Assembly: GCF_039540375.1 (NCBI RefSeq)
Contig: NZ_BAABEX010000029.1
Location: 248,001-312,000 of the forward strand
Reading direction: 5' to 3'
Length of the DNA: 64,000 bases
Source of the DNA: Acidovorax_G lacteus
Lineage (GTDB): Bacteria > Pseudomonadota > Gammaproteobacteria > Burkholderiales > Burkholderiaceae_C
The notes below the pieces were generated by a model. It did not search any database and was not told the origin of the DNA. It was given only the letters and a program-made list of their open reading frames with translations. Both the position numbers and the translations under genes were made by a program. Below, piece after piece: positions 25,322 through 33,392 of this stretch (within the stretch, counting starts at the first letter, position 1; the number at the start of each line of letters is the position of its first letter).

Positions 25322-26566
25322 TCAGGCCTTGATCTTGAAACCGTCGGCGTACTGGGCGGGGTTCTTGCCGTCCCAGGTCACGCCGTCGATGAACTTGTGG
25401 GTGCGCAGCTCGCTCTTGGGCAGCGGCACCTTGGCGGCGGCGGCGGCCTGCTTGTAGATGTCGATGCGGTTCACCGCCTTGGCCACGGCCAGGTAGTCCG
25501 GGTGGTCCTTGATCAGGCCCCAGCGCTTGTGCTGGGTCAGGAACCACATCGCATCCGACAGGTACGGGAAGTTGACCGAGCCCTCGTTGTAGAACTTCAT
25601 GTGGTTCGGGTCGTCCCAGGTCTTGCCCAGGCCGTCCTGGTAGCGGCCCAGAATGCGCTGGTTGATCGCATCCACGCTGGTGTTGACGTAGGCCTTGCCC
25701 GCAATGGTTTCGGCCATCTTGTTCTTGTTCGACAGGCTTTCGTCGATCCAGCGGCCCGCTTCGAGGATGGCGGCCGTCACGGCGCGGGCCGTGTTCGGGT
25801 ACTTCTGCACGAACTCGGCCGTGGTGCCCAGCACCTTCTCCGGGTGGTCTTTCCAGATGTCCTGCGTGGTGGCGGCCGTGATGCCGATGCCGTCCATGAT
25901 CGCGCGGTGGTTCCAGGGCTCGCCCACGCAGAAGCCGTCCATGTTGCCCACACGCATGTTGGCCACCATCTGCGGCGGCGGCACGGTGATCACCTTCGCG
26001 CCCTTCATTGGGTCCACGCCGTGCGCGGCCAGCCAGTAGTACAGCCACATGGCGTGCGTGCCGGTCGGAAAGGTCTGCGCAAAGGTGTATTCGCGCTTTT
26101 CGCTGGCCATGAGCTTGGCCAGGCTCGCGCCATTGACGGCACCCTTGTCGGCCAGTTTCTTCGACAGCGTGATGGCCTGGCCGTTGTGGTTGAGGTTCAT
26201 GAGCACAGCCATGTCCTTCTTGGGGCCGGCCGTGCCCATGTGCACGCCATACACCAGGCCGTAGAGCACGTGGGCGAAGTCCAGCTCGCCATTGACGAGC
26301 TTGTCGCGCACGCCGGCCCAGCTGGCCTCCTTGCTGGGCACGATGGTCACGCCGTACTTCTTGTCGATGCCCAGCACCGAGGCCATGACCACGCTCGCGC
26401 AATCGGTCAGCGGAATGAAGCCGATCTTCACTTCCTTCTTCTCGGGGGCATCCGAACCCTGGGCATGCACCAGGGCGCGCAGCGCGGGGCTCACGCCCAC
26501 GGCGCCCACGCTGGCGGCCTGCAGCACGGTGCGGCGGTTGAGGCTGGTTTTCAACAGATCGGTCAT
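25322..26566 (-). CDS. nrtA: Nitrate ABC transporter substrate-binding protein
   Basis: Periplasmic binding protein of 414 residues in the NrtA/CmpA group. It starts with a twin-arginine-type signal (LNRRTVLQAASVGAVG). The mature part begins near EKKEVKIGFIPLTDCASVVMA, and VGEPWNHRAI and QTFPTGTHAMWLYYWL match nitrate/bicarbonate binders. The export signal argues that this is the transporter receptor and not the cytoplasmic sensor NasS, a relative that lacks a signal. The ATG at 26566 is preferred; the open frame up to 26746 lies over the leader RNA. Its transcript carries an ANTAR hexaloop leader like that of nirB. Confidence 0.9.
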   Translation of the reverse strand: MTDLLKTSLNRRTVLQAASVGAVGVSPALRALVHAQGSDAPEKKEVKIGFIPLTDCASVVMASVLGIDKKYGVTIVPSKEASWAGVRDKLVNGELDFAHVLYGLVYGVHMGTAGPKKDMAVLMNLNHNGQAITLSKKLADKGAVNGASLAKLMASEKREYTFAQTFPTGTHAMWLYYWLAAHGVDPMKGAKVITVPPPQMVANMRVGNMDGFCVGEPWNHRAIMDGIGITAATTQDIWKDHPEKVLGTTAEFVQKYPNTARAVTAAILEAGRWIDESLSNKNKMAETIAGKAYVNTSVDAINQRILGRYQDGLGKTWDDPNHMKFYNEGSVNFPYLSDAMWFLTQHKRWGLIKDHPDYLAVAKAVNRIDIYKQAAAAAKVPLPKSELRTHKFIDGVTWDGKNPAQYADGFKIKA

Positions 26567-26593
26567 GGGGCTCCCCTGGTGTGCATGAAAAAC

Positions 26594-26659
26594 AAAAAAG
26601 GCGTCCTCACGCCGCGCGACGGGCCTTGGGCCTGCATGCGCACGGGTGGGGACGCCTTT
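26594..26659 (-). terminator. Leader terminator of the nrtABD operon
   Basis: On the minus strand AAAGGCGTCC pairs with GGACGCCTTT, followed by TTTTTGTTTTT. The outer stem is the same sequence as in the nirB leader, while the inner loop differs. It ends 27 bp before the nrtA ATG. Confidence 0.87.
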
Positions 26660-26677
26660 GTCCGGAAGGGCCTTGGA

Positions 26678-26730
26678 GGTTCCGCCATTGGAACCCTTGG
26701 GTGCCCAGGCACAACCAGCCTTGGCTGTGC
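26678..26730 (-). promoter_or_regulatory. ANTAR dual-hexaloop RNA element before nrtA
   Basis: Minus strand, first hairpin (26709-26730): GCACAGCC, loop AAGGCT, GGTTGTGC. Second hairpin (26678-26695): GGTTCC, loop AATGGC, GGAACC. Both hexaloops have A at position 1 and G at position 4, the known ANTAR recognition pattern. The first hairpin begins at the predicted transcription start, and the terminator follows the second. Confidence 0.9.
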
Positions 26731-26741
26731 GCACGACAACT

Positions 26742-26757
26742 TGCAAGGCCCGTGCCA
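26742..26757 (-). promoter_or_regulatory. Sigma-54 promoter of the nrtABD operon
   Basis: The minus strand reads TGGCACGGGCCTTGCA, a perfect TGGCAC-N5-TTGCA. Predicted transcription start is near 26731. It differs from the nirB promoter only within the spacer. Confidence 0.9.
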
Positions 26758-26766
26758 GATACTGCT

Positions 26767-26815
26767 TGCTATTACTTTGATAGCTGCTCGTGCTTGATTC
26801 ATAAGCACGAGCAGC
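26767..26815 (+). repeat. Palindromic interspersed repeat, copy 3
   Basis: TGCTATTACTTTGATAGCT flank, then GCTGCTCGTGCTT, loop GATTCAT, AAGCACGAGCAGC. It lies 9 bp upstream of the -24 element of the nrtA promoter, in the stretch where activator DNA looping would occur. Confidence 0.92.
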
Positions 26816-26976
26816 CTATTTTGTGCAGATGCCTGCCGCCTGACGCAGCTACGATGGCCACGGGCAGGTGCCATGCAAGAGGGCGGACGCAGACCGTAGG
26901 CACCCGGCGTGCACCGGCTTTGTGCGGCGCACCATCCGTGCGCAGGGCGTGCCCGGCGCGATCCGCGCGACGGCCG

Positions 26977-27603
26977 TCAGCCCAGCAGATCGGCCACGTC
27001 CAGGATGCGCTGGGCCACGTCCACGAGCTTCAGGCCCTTGTCCATGGCCGTCTTGCGCAGCTTGTCGTAGGCCTGTTGCTCGGTCAGGCCCTGGCGCTGC
27101 ATCAGCAGGCCCTTGGCGCGGTCGATGGTTTTGCGGCCCTGCAGCTCGCTGCGGGCATCGGCCAGTTCGGCGCGCAGCGCCTGCTCGTGCTGGAAGCGGG
27201 CCATGGCCACATCCAGAATCGGGCGGATGCGCTGCGGCGCAAGCCCGGCCACGATGTAAGCCGTCACCCCCGCGGCCACGGCGTCCTTGACGTGCGAGGT
27301 GTCCTCGTCGTTGGTGAACATCACGATCGGGCGGCGCTCCTCGCGCGTGGCCATCACCACATGCTCCAGCGCGTCGCGGGCCTCGCTTTCGGCGTCCACA
27401 ATGATCAGGTCGGGCTGCAACTGCGCAATGCGGTCGCTCAGAAACACATCGGCCGGCAGCGTGGCGATGAGGTTGAAGTCGTTTTCCAGCAGGCCGATGC
27501 GCAGAGCCTTCGAGCGCTCGGCCTGCTGGCGGGCGTGGTCGTCGTCCGGGTCGGTCACGGCCAGGTCGGGGGCCACCACCACAATGCGCAGGGACTCGGT
27601 CAT
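26977..27603 (-). CDS. nasT: ANTAR-domain response regulator / antiterminator
   Basis: RNA-binding antiterminator of 208 residues. The N-terminal receiver-like domain (about 5-125) starts LRIVVVAPDLAV and holds PDLIIVDAESEA. The C-terminal ANTAR domain (about 140-205) has GRKTIDRAKGLLMQRQGLTE and AYDKLRKTAMDKGLKLVDVA. In NasT systems this domain binds paired hexaloop hairpins and stops termination in leaders of nitrate genes. Two matching leaders are in this window, before nrtA and nirB. The usual partner NasS is not adjacent; the next gene upstream is an unrelated amino-acid-type binding protein. The ATG at 27603 gives a normal receiver start. Confidence 0.9.
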   Translation of the reverse strand: MTESLRIVVVAPDLAVTDPDDDHARQQAERSKALRIGLLENDFNLIATLPADVFLSDRIAQLQPDLIIVDAESEARDALEHVVMATREERRPIVMFTNDEDTSHVKDAVAAGVTAYIVAGLAPQRIRPILDVAMARFQHEQALRAELADARSELQGRKTIDRAKGLLMQRQGLTEQQAYDKLRKTAMDKGLKLVDVAQRILDVADLLG

Positions 27604-27821
27604 GCCCACAGGGCAAGCAATAAATACGCCACAGGGACATGTCGGGCTGGCCAAATCACCCCCACCCAAGGCCGGGGGGGTGCAGCGCCAGCCCCGGCGC
27701 AGGGCTTTTGGGGTCTGAAACTTGCTAATGTCCGGGGGCGCCCACGGGCATACCCGCTAGCGGTTCCACCATCCGTCTTATATACATCCGGACACTTTTT
27801 CTCTTTCCTGGAGTTTCGAGC

Positions 27822-28982
27822 ATGAACCATCACTTTGTCCGACGCCGTTTTGCCCTGGCCACCGTGGCGGCCTGCATCGCGTCGGCCGGCCTGCTCAGCG
27901 GGTGCAGCAAGGTGCCTGACACCATCAAGATCGGCGTGGCGCAGCCCCTATCGGGGCCGCTGGCGTCGCTGGGGCAGGATCTGCTCAACGGCGTGCAACT
28001 GGCAGTGCAGGAGCTGAACCAGAGCGGTTTCTCGGTGGACGGCAAGCGCGTCACGCTGGAAGTGGTGTCGGTGGACGACAAGGCCGACGCCGCCACCGGC
28101 AAGGCTGTGGCCCAGCAACTGGTGGATGCCGGTGTGGTGGCCGTGATCGGTCACCTGAACTCGGGCGTGAGCATCGAGGCCGCGCCCGTGTACGCCGCCA
28201 AGAACATCGCGCAGATCGCGATCTCGACCAACCCGCGCTTCACGCAGCTGGGGCTGCCCACCACGTTCCGCATGGTCGCCAACGACACCCTGCAGGCGCG
28301 TGCCATCGGCTCTTTTGCGGCCTCCCAGCTCGGGGCCAGCCGCTATGCGGCGCTGGACGACGGCACCCCCTACGGCAAGGGGCTGGCCGATGGCGCAGCC
28401 GAGCAACTCAAGGCTGAAAAGAAGGAAGTGGTGGTGCGCAAGTCGTTCGACGACAAGACCACCGCATTCGACGAGTTGGCCGCCGAGCTCAAGGCTGCCA
28501 ACGTCGAGGTGATCGTCTCCACGCTCAATGATTTCCAGGCGCTGGCCTTGCTGGAAGCGCTGCGCAAGGTGGGCCACACCAAGGTCAACCTGCTGGGCGG
28601 CGACACCATCAAGACCACCGACATGGCCAAGGCCACAGGCATGGTCGATGGCGTGTTCGCCACCTCGCCCGTGCTCGAAGCCCGGGAATTCACGGCCGGC
28701 AAGCCCTTCCTGGAGAAGTACATCGCCGCCTACAAGAAGCCCCCGGCCTACGGCGGCCACTACAGCTACGACAGCACCTACGTGCTCTCGGCCGCCATCC
28801 AGAAGGCCAAGTCGGCCGACCCGGCCGATGTGACCAAGGCGCTCAAGTCCATCAACGGCTACGCGCCTGTGACCGGCACCATGACCTGGGACGACAAGGG
28901 CGAGCAGCGCTACGGTGCCGTGGGCGTCTACCAATTGCGCGGCGGTGCCTGGGAGCTGCGCATGCGCTCCGACCGCTGGTAA
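27822..28982 (+). CDS. Branched-chain amino acid-type ABC substrate-binding lipoprotein
   Basis: Binding protein of the LivJ/LivK family, 386 residues. The signal peptide ends in the lipobox LLSGC (Cys 28), so it is a lipoprotein. The mature part starts DTIKIGVAQPLSGPLASLGQD, followed by the IGHLNSGVSIEAAPVYAAKN and ISTNPRFTQLG stretches of the type I periplasmic fold. No permease or ATPase gene is next to it, so it either works with a transporter encoded elsewhere or is a sensor. The ligand cannot be read from the sequence. The start at 27822 follows CCTGGAG at a normal distance. Confidence 0.85.
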   Translation: MNHHFVRRRFALATVAACIASAGLLSGCSKVPDTIKIGVAQPLSGPLASLGQDLLNGVQLAVQELNQSGFSVDGKRVTLEVVSVDDKADAATGKAVAQQLVDAGVVAVIGHLNSGVSIEAAPVYAAKNIAQIAISTNPRFTQLGLPTTFRMVANDTLQARAIGSFAASQLGASRYAALDDGTPYGKGLADGAAEQLKAEKKEVVVRKSFDDKTTAFDELAAELKAANVEVIVSTLNDFQALALLEALRKVGHTKVNLLGGDTIKTTDMAKATGMVDGVFATSPVLEAREFTAGKPFLEKYIAAYKKPPAYGGHYSYDSTYVLSAAIQKAKSADPADVTKALKSINGYAPVTGTMTWDDKGEQRYGAVGVYQLRGGAWELRMRSDRW

Positions 28983-29082
28983 GCCCACTGCCGGGCAACG
29001 GGAGCCACCGGGCGACCGGCTGGCCTGTGCCCACAGCCCCCGATGACCTGCCGGGGCCAGGCCTGCGCCGTACACTGCGCGC

Positions 29083-30150
29083 ATGAGTTTGCTGATCCTC
29101 GGAATCGAGTCCTCGTGCGACGAAACGGGTGTGGCGCTGGTGCGTGTGCCCGACACCGCACCGGGCGCTGCGGCCTTGCCGGTGCCCCAACTGCTGGCCC
29201 ATGCGCTGCACAGCCAGATCGACATGCACCAGGCCTATGGCGGCGTGGTGCCCGAGCTGGCCAGCCGCGACCACATCCGCCGCGTTCTGCCCCTGACCAC
29301 CCAGGTGCTGGCGGATGCCGGTGAGCCGCTGTCGGCCGTGGACGTGGTGGCCTACACGCGCGGCCCCGGGCTGGCCGGTGCGCTGCTGGTGGGCGCGGGC
29401 GTGGCCTGCGCCTTGGGCGCGGCGCTTGATGTGCCCGTGCTCGGCGTGCATCACCTGGAGGGGCACTTGCTGTCGCCGTTTTTGAGCGCCGACCCGCCCG
29501 AATTCCCCTTTGTGGCCCTGCTCGTGTCGGGCGGGCACACCCAGCTCATGCGGGTGGACGGCGTCGGCCGCTACGCCATCCTGGGCGAAACCATCGACGA
29601 CGCTGCGGGCGAGGCGTTCGACAAATCCGCCAAGCTGCTGGGGCTGGGCTACCCGGGCGGCCCCGCGCTGTCGCGCCTGGCCGAGCAGGGCGATGTGGCG
29701 GCCTTCAAGCTGCCCCGGCCCCTGCTGCACAGCGGCAACCTGGACTTTTCGTTCGCGGGCCTCAAGACCGCCGTGCTCACCCAGGCCCAAAGGCTGGGCG
29801 ACGCGCTGGAAGCCCGCAAGGCCGACCTGGCGGCCAGCACCGAGGCGGCGATTGTGGAGGTGTTGGTCAAAAAGACGCTTGCGGCACTCGACGCCACTGG
29901 CCTGCGCCGTGTGGTGGTGGCCGGTGGCGTGGGCGCCAACCGCCGCCTGCGCGAGCAGCTCAACGCCGCCTGCCAGCAGCGCCGCGTGCGCGTGCACTAC
30001 CCCGAACTGCACCTGTGCACCGACAACGGCGCGATGATCGCCCTGGCCGCCGCGATGCGCCTGCAGGCGGGCCAGCAGCAGGCCGGGCGCGACTACGCGT
30101 TCGACGTCAAGCCGCGCTGGCCGCTCGATGCCATCGTGGCCGCGGCTTGA
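29083..30150 (+). CDS. tsaD: tRNA N6-threonylcarbamoyladenosine synthase catalytic subunit
   Basis: Transfers the threonylcarbamoyl group to A37 of tRNAs that read ANN codons, together with TsaB, TsaE and TsaC. The 355-residue protein starts MSLLILGIESSCDETGVALV. It has the metal-binding HHLEGHLLSPFL and the ATP-binding SGGHTQL, GLGYPGGP and FAGLKTAV segments, plus VVAGGVGANRRLR near the end. It is a full-length member. No ribosome binding site is obvious before the ATG. It stands alone, followed by a bidirectional terminator. Confidence 0.95.
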   Translation: MSLLILGIESSCDETGVALVRVPDTAPGAAALPVPQLLAHALHSQIDMHQAYGGVVPELASRDHIRRVLPLTTQVLADAGEPLSAVDVVAYTRGPGLAGALLVGAGVACALGAALDVPVLGVHHLEGHLLSPFLSADPPEFPFVALLVSGGHTQLMRVDGVGRYAILGETIDDAAGEAFDKSAKLLGLGYPGGPALSRLAEQGDVAAFKLPRPLLHSGNLDFSFAGLKTAVLTQAQRLGDALEARKADLAASTEAAIVEVLVKKTLAALDATGLRRVVVAGGVGANRRLREQLNAACQQRRVRVHYPELHLCTDNGAMIALAAAMRLQAGQQQAGRDYAFDVKPRWPLDAIVAAA

Positions 30151-30187
30151 GTGGCACGGCCGCCTGCCTCCCGGCAACCTGCCCACG

Positions 30188-30213
30188 AAAAAGCGCCCCG
30201 CGGGGCGCTTTTT
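30188..30213. terminator. Bidirectional terminator between tsaD and hsp20
   Basis: AAAAAGCGCCCCGC followed by GGGGCGCTTTTT forms a strong GC stem with A and T tails on both sides, lying between convergent genes. Confidence 0.85.
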
Positions 30214-30245
30214 GCATGGCGTGCGGATCGCGCCGCCGCAGCGAC

Positions 30246-30635
30246 TTACTCCACCGCCAGCGTGGTGCCGCGCGGCTCGGGGGCGCGCTGCGCCAGCGTG
30301 AGCGTGAGCACGCCGTGCTCCAGCTTGGCGCGGCTGGCCGTGGCGTCGATCTCGTGGCCCAGGTCAAAGGCGCGGTGCAGGCTGCGGGGCGCGCCTTCCA
30401 CGCTGCGCAGCGTGACGGTGCTGCCCTCGATGCGCACGTCGATCTGTTCGCGCGCCAGGCCCGGCACATCCACACTGAGCGTGGTGGCATTGGCGTCCTG
30501 CTGTACCGTGCAGCCCCCGGCGGCCCGCGCGGCGGGCGTCAGGGTGTCGGCCAGAAAGCGCTGCAGCGCGCCATCCAGGGCGCGGGGCGTGGGGGCGACG
30601 TAGGTGGCGCGGCGGATCACGGGGGCGAAGATCAT
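30246..30635 (-). CDS. Small heat shock protein, Hsp20 family
   Basis: ATP-independent chaperone that holds unfolding proteins, 129 residues. The alpha-crystallin domain covers about residues 40-125, with ATTLSVDVPGLAREQIDV and the closing GVLTLTLAQRA. The C-terminal I-X-I anchor is missing or weak (GTTLAVE), which may limit large oligomer formation. The opening MIFAPVIRRATYVAPTPRALDGALQRFL is typical of short betaproteobacterial members. No CIRCE or ROSE-type element was recognised upstream. Confidence 0.85.
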   Translation of the reverse strand: MIFAPVIRRATYVAPTPRALDGALQRFLADTLTPAARAAGGCTVQQDANATTLSVDVPGLAREQIDVRIEGSTVTLRSVEGAPRSLHRAFDLGHEIDATASRAKLEHGVLTLTLAQRAPEPRGTTLAVE

Positions 30636-30728
30636 GGAAAAGGCTCCTATACACTGCGCGGCGCCTGACAGCGGTCACCGCATGGTCACGAGCTATGTCC
30701 GGTGTCCGGTTTTTTCAAGGATCTGACG

Positions 30729-32066
30729 ATGAATCGATTTTTCCAAGGGGCGCACGCCGTGCGCACGGGGGCGCGCCGCGCCTGTCTGGGGGCCGTAGCC
30801 GGTGCCCTGCTGGCCTGGGCCCTGCCGGCCGCAGCGCAGCCGCAGTCGCCCGCATCGGCACCCGCCGCCCAGCCCGCGGTGCGCCCGATCAAGCTCGCAC
30901 TGGTCGAAAGCCTCTCGGGCACCTTTGCCAACACGGGCGAGGCGGTGTTCCGCAACCTGCACTGGGCTGTGGAGCGCGTGAACGAGCGTGGCGGCGTGCC
31001 CCAGCCCGGCGGTGCGCGCCCGCTGGCGCTGGCCCGTTTTGACAGCAAGGGCCAGAACGAAGAGGCGCTGTCGGCGCTGCGCGCGGCCATCGACGACGGC
31101 GCGCAGGTGATCCTGCAGGGCAATTCGTCCTCCACCGCGGCGGTGCTGATCGAGGCCATCAACAAGCACAACGAGCGTGAGCCGAACAAGCGCGTGCTGT
31201 TCCTCAACTACTCGGCGGTGGACCCGATCCTCACCAACGAAAAGTGCAGCTTCTGGCACTTCCGCTTCGATGCGCACGCCGACATGCGCATGGCTGCGCT
31301 GATGGAGGTGATGCGCGAGGACAAGGCGCTCAAGAGCGTGTACCTGATCGGCCAGGACTACAGCTTTGGCCAGGCCGTGCTGCGCGAGGCCAAGAAGCAA
31401 CTCGCCGCCCAGCGCCCCGACGTGGCCGTGGTGGGCGAAGAGCTGCACCCGATCGGCCGCGTGAAGGACTTTGCGCCCTACGCGGTCAAGATCAAGGCCA
31501 GCGGCGCGCAGGCCGTGGTCACGGGCAACTGGGGGAACGATCTGACGCTGCTGGTGAAGGCCGCGCGCGAGGTGGGCTACGAGGGCAGCTTCTACACCTT
31601 CTACGGCAACGCGCTGGGTGCGCCCGCGGCCATTGGCGATGCGGGCATTGGCAAGGTGGTGGCCGTGGCCGACTGGCTGCCCAACGTGCCCACGCGTGAG
31701 AGCGAAGCCTTCTACCTGGCCTTCCGCGAGCGCTTTCCCAAGCCGCAGGACGACTATGTGCACATGCGCATGCAGCTCATGATCGAGGCGCTGGCCCAGT
31801 CGATCGAGCGCGCGGGCAGCACCGATGCCGTGGCCGTGGCGCGGCAGCTCGAAAAAGCCAGCGTGCAGCTTGCGGGCCAGTCGGGCAGCATGCGCGCGGC
31901 CGACCACCAGTTCCAGCAGCCGCTGGTGGTGGGCGTGATGGACAAGAAGGGCGCGCCCGGCGTGAAGTTTGACGTGGAAGGCTCGGGCTACGGCTTCCGC
32001 GTGGTGCGCCAGATCAGCGCGGCCAAGGCGCAGCAGCCCCACAGCTGCCAGATGCAGCGGCCCTGA
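30729..32066 (+). CDS. ABC transporter substrate-binding protein (type I fold)
   Basis: Periplasmic binding protein of 445 residues, distantly related to the LivJ-type protein at 27822. A long signal peptide ends near residue 36 (LLAWALPAAAQ), followed by a Pro/Ala linker. The binding fold starts PIKLALVESLSGTFANTGEAV and contains LQGNSSSTAAVLIEAIN and YLIGQDYSFGQAVLREAK. No transporter partner is adjacent. AAGGA (30717-30721) supports the ATG at 30729 over the upstream alternative at 30702. Ligand unknown; amino acids, amides or urea are possible for this fold. Confidence 0.82.
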   Translation: MNRFFQGAHAVRTGARRACLGAVAGALLAWALPAAAQPQSPASAPAAQPAVRPIKLALVESLSGTFANTGEAVFRNLHWAVERVNERGGVPQPGGARPLALARFDSKGQNEEALSALRAAIDDGAQVILQGNSSSTAAVLIEAINKHNEREPNKRVLFLNYSAVDPILTNEKCSFWHFRFDAHADMRMAALMEVMREDKALKSVYLIGQDYSFGQAVLREAKKQLAAQRPDVAVVGEELHPIGRVKDFAPYAVKIKASGAQAVVTGNWGNDLTLLVKAAREVGYEGSFYTFYGNALGAPAAIGDAGIGKVVAVADWLPNVPTRESEAFYLAFRERFPKPQDDYVHMRMQLMIEALAQSIERAGSTDAVAVARQLEKASVQLAGQSGSMRAADHQFQQPLVVGVMDKKGAPGVKFDVEGSGYGFRVVRQISAAKAQQPHSCQMQRP

Positions 32067-32113
32067 ACCGCTGGCCAAGGCCCCGTCATCGGCCGGTGCG
32101 CCGGTGGCTGGCT

Positions 32114-32169
32114 TGCTATAAAAAGCAGAGCGGCTCGTGCTTGATTGGCAAGCACGAGCCGTTGTTTTT
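32114..32169 (+). repeat. Palindromic interspersed repeat, copy 4
   Basis: CGGCTCGTGCTT, loop GATTGGC, AAGCACGAGCCG, followed by TTGTTTTT. Placed between convergent genes, with a T-run, so it may double as a terminator for the binding protein gene. Confidence 0.88.
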
Positions 32170-32202
32170 GGTATGAAGCCCGGAGGCTCTCTGCAGGCGG
32201 TT

Positions 32203-33321
32203 TCAGCGCGCGGCGCGGGCGGCGGTCACTTCGCGGCCCAGGTCGATCACGGCCATGGCGTAGTAGCTCGACCAGTTGTAGCGCGTGATCGCATAGAAGT
32301 TCTCGGTGCCCGCCACAAAGGTCGGGGGTTCGGTGCCGTTTTGCAGCTCCACGAGTGCCAGCGGGCCGCTGTGGGCCTGGCCGTCGGTATCGAGCACCGC
32401 TCCCAGGGCCTGCATGCGCGCCGCCGTGAAGGTCGGCAGGATGTCGGGTGCAAGCAGTTCGTCAAGCTTGAGCCGCTCGGCATCGAAGCGCACCGCGAAG
32501 TGCGTGGGCATGCCGGGCGTCCAGTTGTGGGCCCGAAAGTACTGGGCCACCGAGCCGATGGCATCTGCCGGACTTTTGAACAGGTCGATGCGGCCGTCGC
32601 CGTCGAAGTCGATCGCGTGGCGCACCCAGCTTGACGGCATGAACTGCCCCAGGCCCATGGCCCCGGCAAAGCTGCCGCGGGGCTCGAACGGGTCGGTGCC
32701 GGTGCGGTCCATCAGGCTCAGGAACTGCTCCAGCTCGCGCCGGAAGAACGCCTGCCGCTCGGCCGCACGCGGGTGGGCCGCCGGGAAGTCGAAGGCCAGC
32801 GTGGTGAGCGCATCCATCACCCGGAAGTTGCCCATCTGCTGGCCGTAGATCGTCTCCACGCCGATGATGCCCACGATGATCTCGGCGGGCACGCCGAACT
32901 CGCGCTCGGCGCGGGCCAGGGTGTCGGCATGGGCGTCCCAGAAGCGCACCCCGGCGCGGATGCGCACCGGGTCGATGAAGCGCCCGCGGTAGGCGCGCCA
33001 GTTCTTGGGCGTGCCTGGGGGCGGCGGCAGCACCAGGCGCGGGATCTGGGGCAAAAACCGCGCCTGCCCGATGGCCTGGCGCACCCATTCGCGGTCCAGG
33101 CCCCGGCGCTCGGCCAGGTCGTCGGCCAGGGCCATGGCGTCGGGGCGGCTGGCGTACAGCACAGCGGCAGCGGTCGCGGCCGCTGGGGCGGCCACCGCAG
33201 TGGCAGCGGCCGCCTTGCGCGCGGCCTGGCGTGGTTTTTCAGAGGGTTTTTGGGCCCAGGCCCAGCCTGAACAAGCACAAGCCGCTATCAAAAGGGGAGC
33301 AATCAGTTTCGGTCGAAGCAT
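32203..33321 (-). CDS. mltB: Lytic murein transglycosylase B
   Basis: Cuts peptidoglycan between MurNAc and GlcNAc with formation of 1,6-anhydro-MurNAc. The 372-residue protein has a short export signal (MLRPKLIAPLLIAACACSG). IAAC at residues 12-15 fits a lipobox, so it may be a lipoprotein, though a cleaved Sec signal after AWA is equally possible. An Ala-rich linker follows. The catalytic Glu lies in IIGVETIYGQQMG, and GAMGLGQFMPSSW is the GXMGXXQ substrate motif of family 3. It stands alone between two unrelated genes. Confidence 0.92.
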   Translation of the reverse strand: MLRPKLIAPLLIAACACSGWAWAQKPSEKPRQAARKAAAATAVAAPAAATAAAVLYASRPDAMALADDLAERRGLDREWVRQAIGQARFLPQIPRLVLPPPPGTPKNWRAYRGRFIDPVRIRAGVRFWDAHADTLARAEREFGVPAEIIVGIIGVETIYGQQMGNFRVMDALTTLAFDFPAAHPRAAERQAFFRRELEQFLSLMDRTGTDPFEPRGSFAGAMGLGQFMPSSWVRHAIDFDGDGRIDLFKSPADAIGSVAQYFRAHNWTPGMPTHFAVRFDAERLKLDELLAPDILPTFTAARMQALGAVLDTDGQAHSGPLALVELQNGTEPPTFVAGTENFYAITRYNWSSYYAMAVIDLGREVTAARAAR

Positions 33322-33392
33322 GCCGTGAGGCCCAACAAGCGGCGCAAAAGATCAAAGAAAAGCGGGGCGGGCCGTGCAACAGCCCGCCTGGT

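Noticed and set aside
25322..26566. Calling the binding protein NasS instead of NrtA
   Set aside because: It has an export signal and is followed by permease and ATPase genes, so a transport receptor is more likely.
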